64,000 nt of DNA. It comes from Anadara kagoshimensis (taxonomy: Eukaryota > Mollusca > Bivalvia > Arcoida > Arcidae). The notes below the pieces were generated by a model that did not search any database, was not told where the DNA came from, and saw nothing but the letters and a program-made list of their open reading frames with translations. Positions 25,767 through 32,607 of the stretch are shown here, piece by piece (position 1 is the stretch's first letter; the number at the start of each line of letters is the position of its first letter). The position numbers and the translations under genes are program-made. The DNA is taken from positions 31,176,365 to 31,240,364 of the forward strand of contig CM037857.1 of assembly GCA_021292105.1 (NCBI GenBank), given 5' to 3'.

Positions 25767-28700
25767 ATATCAATCAATTAATCAATGTCATTGTTTGTCA
25801 TACTTAACTACATACCTGCATCTTTCAAAGCTTCTTTAAATGAGCGCCACAATCCTGGTTCATCTCTCTTCTGAAACAATATGTTCAAGAAGAATTTTGT
25901 ACTTTCTCTATGTTCACCCTTTCTATGTAGCTGTATTATTCGAGATTTTTCCTCTGGTAAAATAAAAACAAAAAATATGTGCGGTACATCTAATCAAATA
26001 ACATAAATTACAGCAAACCTATCCTTTAAATGCAACTGGCAATAAAATGGTAAAAGTAAAAATGGAATTAAAATATCTCCAGGCCTGAAAGATCAGTTAT
26101 TGATACATGGTGCTTTTCACCTTAGTCAATTTTTTTTCAATTACAGATTCCCTAGATAAAACCGCTGACTTTCAGCGAGTGCATTGACAAACTTTCTCAC
26201 ACTAGGAGTGGGATCTGCCCCCTAGTGGGATTTTGCAAAACTATGTGGTGCGAGACAATGTGATCTATAAGCACATGCTTTAGACCACTTGGAGGCCTTA
26301 TTTCAATTGTGTAGTGCCTTGAGAAAACCTCCGACCTTCAACAAGCTCACTCACTAGGATCTGTCCTCAAGTGGGATTCAACCTAGGCGTATCGTGGTTA
26401 AGCAATATAAAAAATGTCTCACCATTGCTAGAGCAAATGATTTAGCCTACAATTTATATAAGTGTCATTTGGCTTACCAAAGTATGGTTAATAAGAATTG
26501 AAAAAAACAAAGATTTAAAAAAAAAACAATAAAATTTTCACAGTTAAATTAAGTTTAACTCAGTTAAACTTAATTTAACTGAGATAAATTGAGTTTAACT
26601 AATTAATGTGACTTTCGAATTCCATAGATGCCTGTAGTTAAGGTAGTAATGGTGTTTAACGTCCCAGTCAAGAATATTTCACTTATATCGAGATGTCACC
26701 AGCTATAGGCGAAAGTGCAGAAATTTTGCCTGTGCGTTGCGCTGATGGCATTATACAGCAGGGTTCTTTAGCGTGCCAAGACTACCTAGACACGGGACCT
26801 CGTTTATTTTAAGTTCACATCCGAAAGAACAGTGACTTTCATTTCGTAATGCCGAGTGCTTGGCGAAAGAACAGTCACTACCCACTTTCAAGTCTTGGGT
26901 CAGACCCGGCCGGGGTTTGAACCAACGACCTCCCACTTACGAAGCGAGCACTCTACCAACTGAGCTACCGCAGTGGTCCCTGCAGTTAAGGTGCCCATAT
27001 ACAAGACTAAGGAAAATACTAAAAATGTTTAGTACAGTAGAACTTTGATAACTCGAACTTTGATATCTCGAATACCACAGATAACTTGAAGTCATTATTT
27101 TCTCCCGACCAGTTTTCTATATAAACTATATAAATTCAACTTCGATAACTCAAACTTCTATAATTCAATACCCCAGATAACTCGAAGTAATGTTAAGGTG
27201 CAAAGTTAAAAACTGTATGACAAACAACCTTCTAAAACTCGAAATATTTTAACAATGACTGATAAATAGAACATTCAGTGAAAGGGGCCATTAGCTCTCG
27301 GCTTCTGTTCAGTACAATTGATGGGTGATCAATGGTTCCGCTACTGTATTAATTAGTATCAACTAAAGGATTAAAGGATTAGTAACCTGTGCCGTAATGG
27401 GCAATAAAGTGTAACCGTGTACTCCTTAGTAGAAGCTGAGTTTTGTGCCATTGGTGATAACAGCAAATTTTCAAGTGATTTATCCAAACTGAATTTTAAC
27501 GACTGACACCTTGTATGCACACTAATTTTATAATTTCTATAACATGTGTGTCTTGTCTTGGGTATATATTATTTTGATTATTACATACACTGTACATGAA
27601 TATGTTTTCTGATTCAGTTCTTTGACTGCATTATGATCAAGTATTGGAAATACACATTTTGTGTATTTAATGTATGCGTTTGTCGTCCTCAACAGTCCTT
27701 ATAAAATCATAATTAATAAATAAATTTTAATTCATTTATTATTTTATGCGATACATATTACACTTGTGTATGGGTAAACTGTTAAACGCAATCCAGCATA
27801 TCTCCAATAGAATGAATATCTCCTTGTGTCGCCATCCTTCAACTTCGAAAACTCGAACACCCTGATAACTCGAAGTCATCATCGAAGTTCCGTGCACTTC
27901 GAGTTATGGAAGTTCTACTGTATTGCTAAAAACTTCTGGTTTTCTAGTTGTAGAAATATTACCAATAGTTTTTAACAGGAGGCAGGCTGAAGTAAAAATT
28001 CAAATGAACAATAAATTGATTACAGGCTGACCAATTCGACAGATTTATCAGTTTTTGATGGATTTGTTCCATGAAAAAGGATAAATGGACGGATAAAATG
28101 AAAAGGTCTTATTAGACAGATTTTTTCCATGTTGACTGGGGTTTTTTTCTTTGGTTTTTTTTTAATTAAAAGTACATGTACCAAAATCTCGGACATTTTC
28201 AGTACCGTAACTACCTATGAGGCAACCGAGGCAACTGCCTCAGTAAAAATTTAACAAGTACTTTTTCGCACAGAAGTGATATTTTGAGAGTTTAAACTTC
28301 TAAACTATCCTCTAACCTGAATTACGAGGTTTATTGGTGTGGTTAAACTAGTTTTTATGGCACAAAACCTACAACAGCTGGTCTAGTTTTGAGCTTTCCT
28401 ATTATACTGTATCATAATGCCTTCCGTACATGTGAAAGATGTGTAAAACATTGACTGTTGGTACTGTTTTTGCATGGAAATTGTAACCAAAACCAAACAC
28501 TTAATGATTAAATAGTACCTAAATGGCAATCTTGCACACTGAAAATGTACCAATCTGGACAAATAAAAAACTGTGATTGGTCAGTCTGTGATTATATATT
28601 AAATACAATATAAAATCATTACAGCTCTATTCAACCAATATATAATATTTACCTCGATTTAAAATTTCTGGTAATAATGAAACAATATCAATTGCGTGTA

Positions 28701-28818
28701 GAGTTTGTGTAATAAAATCTCGATACATATCTAATAATTTGAACATTTGTTCTGAATCAAGATTCAGTGACATTAACATGGACTCTGGGCCTGGCAGGTT
28801 CAACAATTGTTCACCCAT
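4233..28818 (-). CDS. DDX58-like: RIG-I-like receptor (tandem CARD, DECH-box RNA helicase), 14 exons, 3' end outside window
   Basis: Cytosolic sensor of viral double-stranded or 5'-phosphorylated RNA; in the known family the CARDs signal to MAVS. Exons, in order: 28653-28818, 25816-25953, 24542-24880, 23806-23925, 22613-23191, 20902-21074, 19686-19867, 18930-19125, 16986-17148, 16407-16502, 14844-15004, 14238-14376, 6924-7163, 4233-4400. All introns are GT-AG and the frame holds for 953 codons. CARD1 spans about residues 24-101, CARD2 about 102-214, a Ser/Asp-rich linker 215-450. Helicase motifs: I APTGSGKT 490-497, II DECH 597-600, III TAS 636-638, IV around 855-863, [12 protein letters not shown] 921-931, VI begins QSRG. 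The HPFNQIM..Y.D.K stretch after DECH and GLTASVGVG are closer to RIG-I than MDA5 as I recall them. An in-frame TGA two codons before the ATG supports the start. The C-terminal regulatory domain is not seen. Confidence 0.93.
4448..5262. mobile_element. Non-autonomous TIR element, TA-flanked (pogo/Tigger-like)
   Basis: Ends are exact inverted copies of CAGTCGACTCTCGTTA, flanked by TA on both sides. Inside, GTCGAA/TCGGATATGTCGAA motifs repeat near each end. A ~61-bp tandem duplication sits at about 4977-5097. Located in RLR intron 13. The superfamily is inferred from the TA flank and CAGT terminus; no transposase is present. Confidence 0.75.
5273..5434. mobile_element. MITE of the AGTCAAACCTGTCTATAATGG family
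   Basis: Left end AGTCAATTCCTGCATTAAGG, right end GGCCATTATAGACAGGTTTG then ACTA. Relatives lie at 30700-30878, 43015-43488 and 49110-49290. It directly abuts the preceding element. Confidence 0.55.
5440..6920. other. RLR intron 13 sequence, nothing recognised
   Basis: AT-rich intron between exons 13 and 14. Short low-complexity patches such as ATAGACAGACAGACAGG near 6627 and a (GTGTGTCT) patch at 5459-5482. The small open frame near 5832 is judged spurious. Confidence 0.5.
6924..7163 (-). CDS. DDX58-like: RLR exon 13 (helicase domain 2, motif IV)
   Basis: 240 nt, phase 1 to 1. Encodes [20 protein letters not shown], then [20 protein letters not shown] (motif IV) and [15 protein letters not shown]. 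Acceptor TTTTCAG, donor GGAG|GTACGT. Confidence 0.93.
7612..7870 (+). repeat. Dispersed TATACCCCC-type repeat
   Basis: Starts TTTATACCCCCAGCTTAGGG, followed by GTCCGTCTGTCC-like sequence and ACTCCTCCTAAACCCTTCAA. A second copy lies at 42416-42665. No coding content. Confidence 0.6.
8377..9900 (+). pseudogene. LINE endonuclease end and reverse transcriptase, broken
   Basis: Endonuclease end with RLDFFILSE and [11 protein letters not shown], then after an in-frame TAA at 8698-8700 the [67 protein letters not shown] and [16 protein letters not shown]. The sequences before and after the stop are in the same frame, so a single nonsense change explains it. The frame is lost near 9888, apparently by loss of one A in an A-run. 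Confidence 0.88.
9897..10364 (+). pseudogene. LINE reverse transcriptase, end (FADD box)
   Basis: Continues the RT in another frame: [20 protein letters not shown] holds the catalytic FADD (usual YADD/FADD), followed by [13 protein letters not shown] and LLGIIFD. A further frameshift near 10352 moves the continuation ([17 protein letters not shown]) to a different frame. Confidence 0.88.
10450..11102 (+). pseudogene. LINE C-terminal region, interrupted by insertion
   Basis: Encodes [20 protein letters not shown], the CxxC...H...C motif found at the end of many L1-like ORF2 proteins. The open frame runs on artificially into the inserted element after 11102. The true continuation resumes at about 12988. 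Confidence 0.8.
11103..12986 (+). mobile_element. Satellite-bearing element C inserted in the LINE
   Basis: Begins CAAGAGGCCCATGGGCC and ends GGCTCAGGTGAGCTAA, as in elements A and B. About eight ~146-bp monomers lie at 11340-11515 and 11902-12930. The LINE frame reads directly across (…NRI, then [10 protein letters not shown] after the element), so the insertion added little or no target duplication. The 3' hairpin has lost its left arm. Confidence 0.75.
11516..11901. mobile_element. Foldback element inserted in satellite element C
   Basis: A near-perfect hairpin with 51-nt arms (11518-11568 and 11604-11654) is followed by ~245 bp bounded by TGTCACCCTTCAAAG and its exact inverse CTTTGAAGGGTGACA. 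The satellite word CCTACAATATTCC is split with AATAT on both sides, a likely 5-bp target duplication. No transposase seen. Confidence 0.7.
12988..13179 (+). pseudogene. LINE C-terminal coding remnant after the insertion
   Basis: Encodes [20 protein letters not shown] and ends [16 protein letters not shown] before TAA. This is the usual charged and aromatic tail of L1-like ORF2, cut off from the rest by element C. Confidence 0.75.
13274..13343. repeat. (TC)n microsatellite in LINE 3' UTR
   Basis: TC/CCTC repeat, followed at 13380 by CAGGTCCTTTGGGCCGGGTG, a 3' UTR block. Confidence 0.9.
13467..13537. repeat. (TTAC)n and (TC)n microsatellites near LINE 3' end
   Basis: Five to six TTAC units directly after an AATAAATTA signal, running into a TC repeat. 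Confidence 0.85.
13908..14152. mobile_element. MITE with TTTTGGCAGAGTGTTTATAA ends, holding a tRNA-like core
   Basis: The left end TTTTGGCAGAGTGTTTATAA is mirrored by GTTTATAAACACTCTGTCAA at the right. On the minus strand 14005-14080 is a near-complete tRNA-like fold: a GGTAGCTCAGTGG A-box, an ASL with loop CTATAGT and a GGGTTTGATCC B-box, with acceptor mismatches. Judged a tRNA-derived insert rather than a functional tRNA. Confidence 0.55.
14238..14376 (-). CDS. DDX58-like: RLR exon 12 (Hel2i insert end)
   Basis: 139 nt, phase 0 to 1. Encodes [20 protein letters not shown] and [11 protein letters not shown]. Acceptor TTTACAG, donor AAA|GTAAGC. The following intron is ~7.1 kb long because it carries nested transposons. 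Confidence 0.87.
14650..14765 (+). mobile_element. SINE family A, 3' fragment
   Basis: Matches the end of the tRNA-derived SINE seen in full at 41985: a GCTGGTGGCATCTCAATGTA-like block, then AAATATTCTTGACTTGGAC. Confidence 0.55.
14844..15004 (-). CDS. DDX58-like: RLR exon 11 (Hel2i insert)
   Basis: 161 nt, phase 1 to 0. Encodes [20 protein letters not shown] and [10 protein letters not shown]. The QYTQWI..L pattern is typical of the RLR-specific helical insert. Acceptor TTGGTAG, donor GAT|GTATGT. Confidence 0.88.
15238..15896. mobile_element. MITE of the TTTTGGCAGAGTGTTTATAA family, longer copy
   Basis: Left end ATTTTGGCAGAGTGTTTATA with AACATGGGCGAGTC; right end CATGTTTATAAACTTATAAA then ACACTGTCAAGACATTGC (diverged). 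Inside, ACCCGCAATT-type words recur near 15380-15440 and 15743. A tRNA-like stretch follows at about 15900-15975. RLR intron 10. Confidence 0.45.
16150..16360 (-). mobile_element. SINE family A, partial copy
   Basis: Contains GTCCCAGTCAAGAATATTTC (3' part), AAGAACAGTCACTACC and a decayed tRNA head near 16300-16360. In RLR intron 10, very close to exon 10. Confidence 0.6.
16407..16502 (-). CDS. DDX58-like: RLR exon 10 (helicase insert region)
   Basis: 96 nt, phase 1 to 1. Encodes [20 protein letters not shown], consistent with the region entering the Hel2i insert. Acceptor CTTCTAG, donor GAAT|GTAAAT. Confidence 0.82.
16986..17148 (-). CDS. DDX58-like: RLR exon 9 (motif III)
   Basis: 163 nt, phase 0 to 1. 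Encodes [20 protein letters not shown], carrying the TAS of motif III, then [20 protein letters not shown]. Acceptor CTTACAG, donor GAAG|GTGGGT. Confidence 0.93.
17660..17972 (-). mobile_element. SINE family A
   Basis: Antisense copy. The 3' tail lies near 17660, the body includes CAAGAATATTTCACTCACAT and CAGTAGGGTTTTTTATCCTG, and the tRNA-like head (ACCTCCCACTTACAGAGTGA... GAGCTACTGCAGTGG) ends near 17972. RLR intron 8. Confidence 0.7.
18453..18923 (-). pseudogene. Two eroded tandem copies of the RLR exon 8 3' end, split by a MITE
   Basis: Copy one (18453-18590) and copy two (18797-18923) each repeat the last ~60 bases of exon 8 and the following ~65 bp of intron, ending GGGGAGGTAATT just as at the true exon border. 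In both copies the donor GT is replaced by GG (AATTCCCTG on the plus strand where the real site has AATTACCTG). A foldback element at 18595-18796 separates them. Confidence 0.8.
18595..18796. mobile_element. MITE with ~40-bp terminal inverted repeats and AATT flanks
   Basis: The left end reads GACATATCGCTGACCACGCC and the right end is its imperfect reverse complement ending GGCATGGCCGGCGATCTGTC. AATT flanks both sides (18591-18594 and 18797-18800), a possible 4-bp target duplication. A related sequence starts near 23255 in RLR intron 4. Confidence 0.7.
18930..19125 (-). CDS. DDX58-like: RLR exon 8 (DECH box)
   Basis: 196 nt, phase 2 to 0. Encodes [20 protein letters not shown], then [10 protein letters not shown] (motif II) and [20 protein letters not shown]. 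Donor CACAG|GTAATT. Two eroded copies of its 3' end lie downstream at 18453-18590 and 18797-18923. Confidence 0.93.
19686..19867 (-). CDS. DDX58-like: RLR exon 7 (helicase domain 1)
   Basis: 182 nt, phase 0 to 2. Encodes [20 protein letters not shown], the motif Ia region, and ends with [11 protein letters not shown]. Acceptor TTGACAG, donor AA|GTGAGT. Confidence 0.9.
20902..21074 (-). CDS. DDX58-like: RLR exon 6 (Q motif region and Walker A)
   Basis: 173 nt, phase 1 to 0. Encodes [17 protein letters not shown], then [19 protein letters not shown] (motif I). Its first 54 bases are duplicated upstream at 21151-21204 together with the acceptor. Confidence 0.93.
21021..21278. repeat. 130-bp tandem duplication covering the 5' part of RLR exon 6
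   Basis: Two copies (21021-21150 and 21151-about 21278) start with GTTCTTTGTYGCCCTGATT. Each contains the exon 6 acceptor and the first 54 coding bases plus ~75 bp of intron. The upstream copy keeps the AG acceptor and frame but lacks a donor and reaches a TGA soon after the exon-like part, so it would truncate the protein if used. Confidence 0.85.
21689..22034 (+). mobile_element. SINE family A with 18-bp target duplication
   Basis: Flanked by ACTTGTCTGCAATGTAAC (21671-21688) and the same word with one change (22035-22052). tRNA-like head GGTAGCTCAGTTGGTCGA... GGGTTTGAACC, body with a GGGAACTTAAAATAAACAAG block, end TTGACTGGGACGTTAAGCAC and an ACTC-rich tail. RLR intron 5. Confidence 0.82.
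22613..23191 (-). CDS. DDX58-like: RLR exon 5 (long Ser/Asp-rich linker)
   Basis: 579 nt, phase 1 to 1, about 193 residues joining CARD2 to the helicase. Low complexity: a [13 protein letters not shown] run, an [10 protein letters not shown] acidic cluster and many Ser/Asn. Probably disordered. The open frame across its full length and matching flanking phases support it. Confidence 0.82.
23402..23560 (+). mobile_element. tRNA-like sequence heading a SINE-like repeat
   Basis: GTAGCTCAGTGGGTACAGC (A-box), an ASL TCCCA-TTAGTAA-TGGGA with AGT in the anticodon position, and GGGTTCGAGTCC (B-box). The acceptor arms pair poorly, and the context at 23250-23400 resembles the MITE at 18595. It lies in RLR intron 4. 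Probably a SINE head, not a working tRNA-Thr gene. Confidence 0.5.
23806..23925 (-). CDS. DDX58-like: RLR exon 4 (linker)
   Basis: 120 nt, phase 1 to 1, encoding a hydrophilic Ser-rich stretch (for example [20 protein letters not shown]). No domain is recognised. Supported by clean GT-AG sites and frame continuity, so it is less certain than the CARD and helicase exons. Confidence 0.75.
24121..24475 (+). repeat. Dispersed repeat shared with 31090-31500
   Basis: Shares with the second copy GTCTGATATGGCATATGA, TGCATTACAGACATT, AATGCATTCCTCCAAATAAT and a GGTCGGTGATAC end. It immediately follows RLR exon 3 within intron 3. No coding role assigned. Confidence 0.65.
24542..24880 (-). CDS. DDX58-like: RLR exon 3 (CARD2)
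   Basis: A single 339-nt exon, phase 1 to 1, holding the whole second CARD. Recognisable segments are [40 protein letters not shown] and [14 protein letters not shown]. Acceptor ATTGTAG, donor AAA|GTAAGT. Confidence 0.9.
24900..25140 (+). repeat. Dispersed repeat (AGGGCAATAACTCC family)
   Basis: Contains GATTTGCATTGATGTTCAAG, GGGGCAATAAGTCCC and TGATATGTGCATCTGCTATC. Relatives lie at about 29680-29910 (minus) and 63200-63420 (plus). Confidence 0.55.
25440..25770 (+). mobile_element. SINE family A with (ATTG)n tail
   Basis: tRNA-like head GGTAGCTTAGTTGGTAGCAT ... GGGTTCAAATCC, body, then AAATATTCTTGACTGAGACG and eight ATTG units at 25737-25768. RLR intron 2, 46 bp beyond exon 2 in plus coordinates. 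Confidence 0.72.
25816..25953 (-). CDS. DDX58-like: RLR exon 2 (second half of CARD1)
   Basis: Phase 1 to phase 1, 138 nt. It encodes [18 protein letters not shown] and a [12 protein letters not shown] end, typical of the last helices of a CARD. Acceptor TTACCAG, donor GCAG|GTATGT. Confidence 0.88.
26645..26978 (-). mobile_element. SINE family A with 14-bp target duplication
   Basis: Flanked by CCTGTAGTTAAGGT (26631-26644) and CCTGCAGTTAAGGT (26979-26992). Antisense; the head ends GAGCTACCGCAGTGGT. RLR intron 1. Confidence 0.83.
27035..27920. mobile_element. Non-autonomous TIR element, TA-flanked (pogo/Tigger-like)
   Basis: Ends CAGTAGAACTTTGATAACTC and its imperfect inverse, flanked by TA. 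AACTCGAA-type words repeat near both ends. No transposase frame. RLR intron 1. Confidence 0.72.
28653..28818 (-). CDS. DDX58-like: RLR exon 1 (start codon, first half of CARD1)
   Basis: Encodes residues 1-55, including helix-like [20 protein letters not shown]. The ATG at 28816-28818 has an in-frame TGA two codons upstream. The donor is GAG|GTAAAT, leaving phase 1. Confidence 0.88.
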
Positions 28819-29000
28819 TTTTCAACTATTTTCCTCTTCTTCTGAACTCTAATAAAGTAACGTCTGCGTGTTATCTTTATCCCTCCTTCTTAATATATCA
28901 TATACGTTTGAAGGAATTCCCAGATGATTTGGTAATTAAATTCAGACTAAATTCTAGATTTACTCTGGGGAATGTTTGGAAGAAAACCATTTTTCAAGTT

Positions 29001-29120
29001 CTACTTTCGGTTTTTCCAATCACGTGACGTTTTAACTTTCGGTATTCTCTTGAATTTACTTACAGTAACAGACGAAATGTCCTACTTTCGGTTTGTAAAA
29101 TGACGTATTTTCTTTCGGAA
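29001..29120 (-). promoter_or_regulatory. Putative RLR promoter module: duplicated IRF-like and CRE-like motifs
   Basis: On the plus strand CTACTTTCGG ... TGACGT ... CTTTCGG occurs twice (29001-29042 and 29083-29118). On the gene strand this gives AACCGAAA at 29005-29012 and 29086-29093, TACCGAAA at 29037-29044 and TTCCGAAA at 29113-29120. AACCGAAA fits the IRF half-site AANNGAAA; TGACGT fits a CRE half-site; CACGTG is an E-box. It lies ~190-300 bp upstream of the receptor ATG. Function is inference. Confidence 0.4.
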
Positions 29121-29129
29121 CCATTCTAA

Positions 29130-30690
29130 TTTTTACCTTATCTGTCAGGATACTACGATTTTCTGAAAATAAAAACTGTGTAACTTTTTAAAAATAAATC
29201 CGAAAAATACGTGTCGAGACTTTATTGATTTTAATGACAAAAATGCAGTTTTAAAACAATGATCTTATTGTTATATTCTGTATAGCACGAACGATCTAAT
29301 TAAAATAAATAAACAAATCTTAAAAAATAAAATAAAATAAAAAGTAGAAATAATAATAAGAGTTAGACCCCTTTGGCCATTCATAGAACACAGGATCAGC
29401 TAGGCCTCAGTGGCATAATTTTAAATCTGTATTATTTTCTTAATTTTTAAGATAATATATTCAGGAATTTAAGGTGGCATTTGAAGAACATTTCTAGCTT
29501 AAAATATGTATATTTAGTTTTGTCAAATATAAAGATATTTATTAATAGATCTGAAAAAAACATTACCAATGCAAAATTTTGCTAAATTTAAGTCAAGGAA
29601 AATCTTATTTAGGAAATGATAGTAAAACTTGGACCATGTTACTGTATTAATTTATCATCTCCCCGTCTCTGAGAAAAAGGATGATATTAAATTTGAGTTT
29701 CCCGCCCGGTCCTTCCTTCCGTCAGAAATTCTTAGGAGGCACTATAATTATTTCACGAATCTTGGAGCAAAGCATGAACATTGATAGCAGATGCGCATAT
29801 CGTTAAACCGAGTTCGTTTACTCATTTTCCTGGGAGTAATTGCCCTTTGAATATAAGTGCAAATCTTTAGAAAAAAAAGAACCTGCTGGCAGGGTATCCT
29901 AATTGTTGTTAAAAGTTTTGGACTGTTATCTGATAACGTTATGACTGGACTGGAGGCGCAAGAAGTAAATCGATTTTATTGCATTCAAAATTTTGGTTAA
30001 AAATATTTATAAAATTCAGTAAAAAAAAAAAATAAAATAAAAATGCATCCACTCAACTCAAACAACAAAATTCAATGCGAAAAATTTGGATCACTGAGGA
30101 GTAGGCCGAATTCTCTGCCCTAACGATGGGAAGACATTTTTGGTAGCAATATCAATAATGTCTTACCAATCGTGACACGTACACATATGTACCAAGTTTC
30201 TTTAATATTTCATGATCCAGAAATGAGATAACGTTATTATAAAAAATGACATTATCATAATTTATAGTCCTGTTGATAAATGCGATGTTCCTCACTCTGT
30301 TTAGTTTCCTGTTGTAATTTTTTGCAGTCATTTTTAAAATGGAAATTCATCTTGACAGGAGGATTATTGCATGCCATCATGGTAAAGCTTGCTTTATTAC
30401 CATTTTTCAAACCGAATAAAGAACGTTACTTTCCCTTTTACTAAACACCGGAAAACCCAAACACGGCGGATCTTTCCAATGCTTTAAGCACCAATACCCG
30501 TGTTGAGATAGGCAAAATAGGCAAATGTACATCACGTAATTCAGTTTTGTACTAGGACACTAAATATTACTTACATAAACGTACATTAACATGTAATAGC
30601 ATCGCCAATAAGACGACTGCCTGTCCATTAAGACTGCTGTTTTAAGGTACGCTTACTTCATATTTTAACCACAGGCGTTTGATACCGTAA
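29130..30690. other. Intergenic, no gene recognised
   Basis: AT-rich sequence upstream of the receptor gene. About 29680-29910 is a minus copy of the AGGGCAATAACTCC repeat. A (AATAAAATA)-rich patch lies near 29315-29345. Nothing else identified. Confidence 0.5.
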
Positions 30691-30699
30691 CCTTAAATA

Positions 30700-30878
30700 C
30701 AGTCAATTCTGTCTATAATGGCCACCCATGGGAACCAGAAAAAGTGTCCTTTATGGGTAGGTGGCCTTTATATACAGGTTCAAATGATATGGAAAAAGAA
30801 CAACTGGGATACAATTTTACTGGCCTTTATCAGCAGGTGACCTTTATATAGAGGTGGCCTTTAAGGCAGGTTGGACTG
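30700..30878. mobile_element. MITE of the AGTCAAACCTGTCTATAATGG family
   Basis: 179 bp bounded by TA. Left CAGTCAATTCTGTCTATAAT, right GGCCTTTAAGGCAGGTTGGA then CTG. Tc1/mariner-type target use is inferred from the TA flanks. Confidence 0.68.
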
Positions 30879-30995
30879 TAACATCTTATGAATTTTTATT
30901 GACCGTATCAAGCGCCTGTGATTTTAACTAATAAAACCTTTTATAACAAGACCATCCACCTGTTTATATTTCTTTGGTGACTTGGTTGGTCTTTA

Positions 30996-31126
30996 TACTT
31001 GGTGAGATCCATATCATATGTCATATCAGACTGAGACTCCCTCCCAATATCAGACCGAGGGCTTTACCCCGAGGTTTTATATTGGTCGAAGTCTGATATG
31101 GCATATGATATGGATCTCACCAAGTA
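30996..31126. repeat. Palindrome with 37-nt arms
   Basis: The left arm 30996-31032 starts TACTTGGTGAGATCCATATC; the right arm 31090-31126 is its inverse with one mismatch. The ~57-nt loop has smaller inverted words (CCAATATCAGACCGAGG / TATATTGGTC). The right arm begins the dispersed repeat 31090-31500. Confidence 0.8.
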
Positions 31127-31500
31127 TTGTATTATTATTAAGGATATTATTAAGGATATGTATTATTCTGTTTATCATATTTTTAAACTTTTACCGTTGA
31201 GAACAAATACATGCATTACAGACATTTGTCCAGAATATCACACAAAATTCAACTTTGCGGCAATTAGACTAAAATGCATTCCTCCAAATAATTTCATTCG
31301 GATAATAATCCTCCTTATCCGAATTCGAACCTGCCGATGATAAGGCGTAGGGATCATCGGAGATATTCTAACTGATATAGTGATTAGTTATGTTTGTTTT
31401 GAGTAGCCAGTCCGACATCGATATCAGACTGGTGATACGTCTTTTCCGACCGTGCGTGTGCGGTCGGTGATACGGATGACCGTCATTCTAGCCGTATCTG
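31090..31500 (+). repeat. Dispersed repeat shared with 24121-24475
   Basis: Has the same word order as the intronic copy, and ends with an inverted GACCGTGCGTGTGCGGTC hairpin followed by GGTGATACGGATGACC. Confidence 0.65.
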
Positions 31501-31764
31501 AGCATACAGAAACTATGTATTTGCTACCAAGTATGTGATAGATAGATTCTACTGTATATTTCTTAACAAATTTCACCTGATAGGCGTTAAAAGACAAACA
31601 GTAACCACTAATAGCCACGACCTCTCAAAATACGGATAGAGCACTGTTCCTACTGAGGTACCGTAGTGACTCATTAGTGAGATATTGTTTTATTATTTAG
31701 GTATAGTTTTATAACCAACACAAACTAGAACTGTCATTGAAGCTGACTTAAACCCGTGCAAAAG

Positions 31765-32515
31765 AATTGTCATTGTGTCACGGACCTTGAATTGTACAGG
31801 CCAAAAAGCGTCTCATGTTGGTTTGGATTTGTGCCATGTTTTGTCATTGTGCCACGAACCTTGAATTGTACAGGCCAAAAAGCGTCTCATGTTGGTTTGG
31901 ATTTGTCCATGTTTTGTCATTGTGCCACGAACCTTGAATTGTACAGGCCAAAAATCGTCTCATGTTGGTTTAGATTTGTGCCATGTTTTGTCATCCATTG
32001 TGCCACGAACCTTGAATTGTACAGGCCAAAATCGTCTCATGTTGGTTAAGATTTGTGCCAGGTTTGTCATTGTGCCATGAACCTTGAATTGTACAGGCCA
32101 AAAGTCGTCTCATGTTGGTTAAGATTTGTGCCAGGTTTTGTCATTGTGCCATGAACCTTGAATTGTACAGGCCAAAATCGTCTCATGTTGGTTAAGATTT
32201 GTGCCAGGTTTTGTCATTGTGCCATGAACCTTGAATTGTACAGGCCAAAAATCGTCTCATGTTGGTTAAGATTTGTGCCAGGTTTTGTCATTGTGCCATG
32301 AACCTTGAATTGTACAGGCCAAAAAGCGTCTCATGTTGGTTTAGATTTATGCCATGTTTTGTCATTGTGCCACGAACCTTGAATTGCACAGGCAAAACAT
32401 CGTCTCATGTTGGTTTAGATTTTTGCCATGTTTTGTCATTGTGCCATGAACCTTGACCTGTACAGGCCAAAAATTGTCTAATGTTGGTTTACATTTGTGC
32501 CATGTTTGATCAAAC
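31765..32515 (+). repeat. ~73-bp minisatellite, about ten copies
   Basis: The unit contains ATTGTGCCACGAACCTTGAA, TTGTACAGGCCAAAAA, TCGTCTCATGTTGGTTT and GTGCCATGTTTTGT. Successive units begin at 31771, 31845 and 31918 and continue to ~32515. The small frames within it are repeat artefacts. Confidence 0.92.
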
Positions 32516-32607
32516 TCATATAGGCATGGAAGATGTGGAACGGAAATGATATTGGACGGAACCTATGTACACTCCCGCAAACGAAGTGATATAGTGTTAT
32601 ATAGTAT

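Noticed and set aside
31756-32456. Repetitive frames with LNCTGQK-type peptides.
   Set aside because: Translation of the 73-bp minisatellite; the frame shifts between units.
31765-32515. CRISPR array, because of regular repeats.
   Set aside because: The whole unit is repeated with no variable spacers, and the DNA is eukaryotic.
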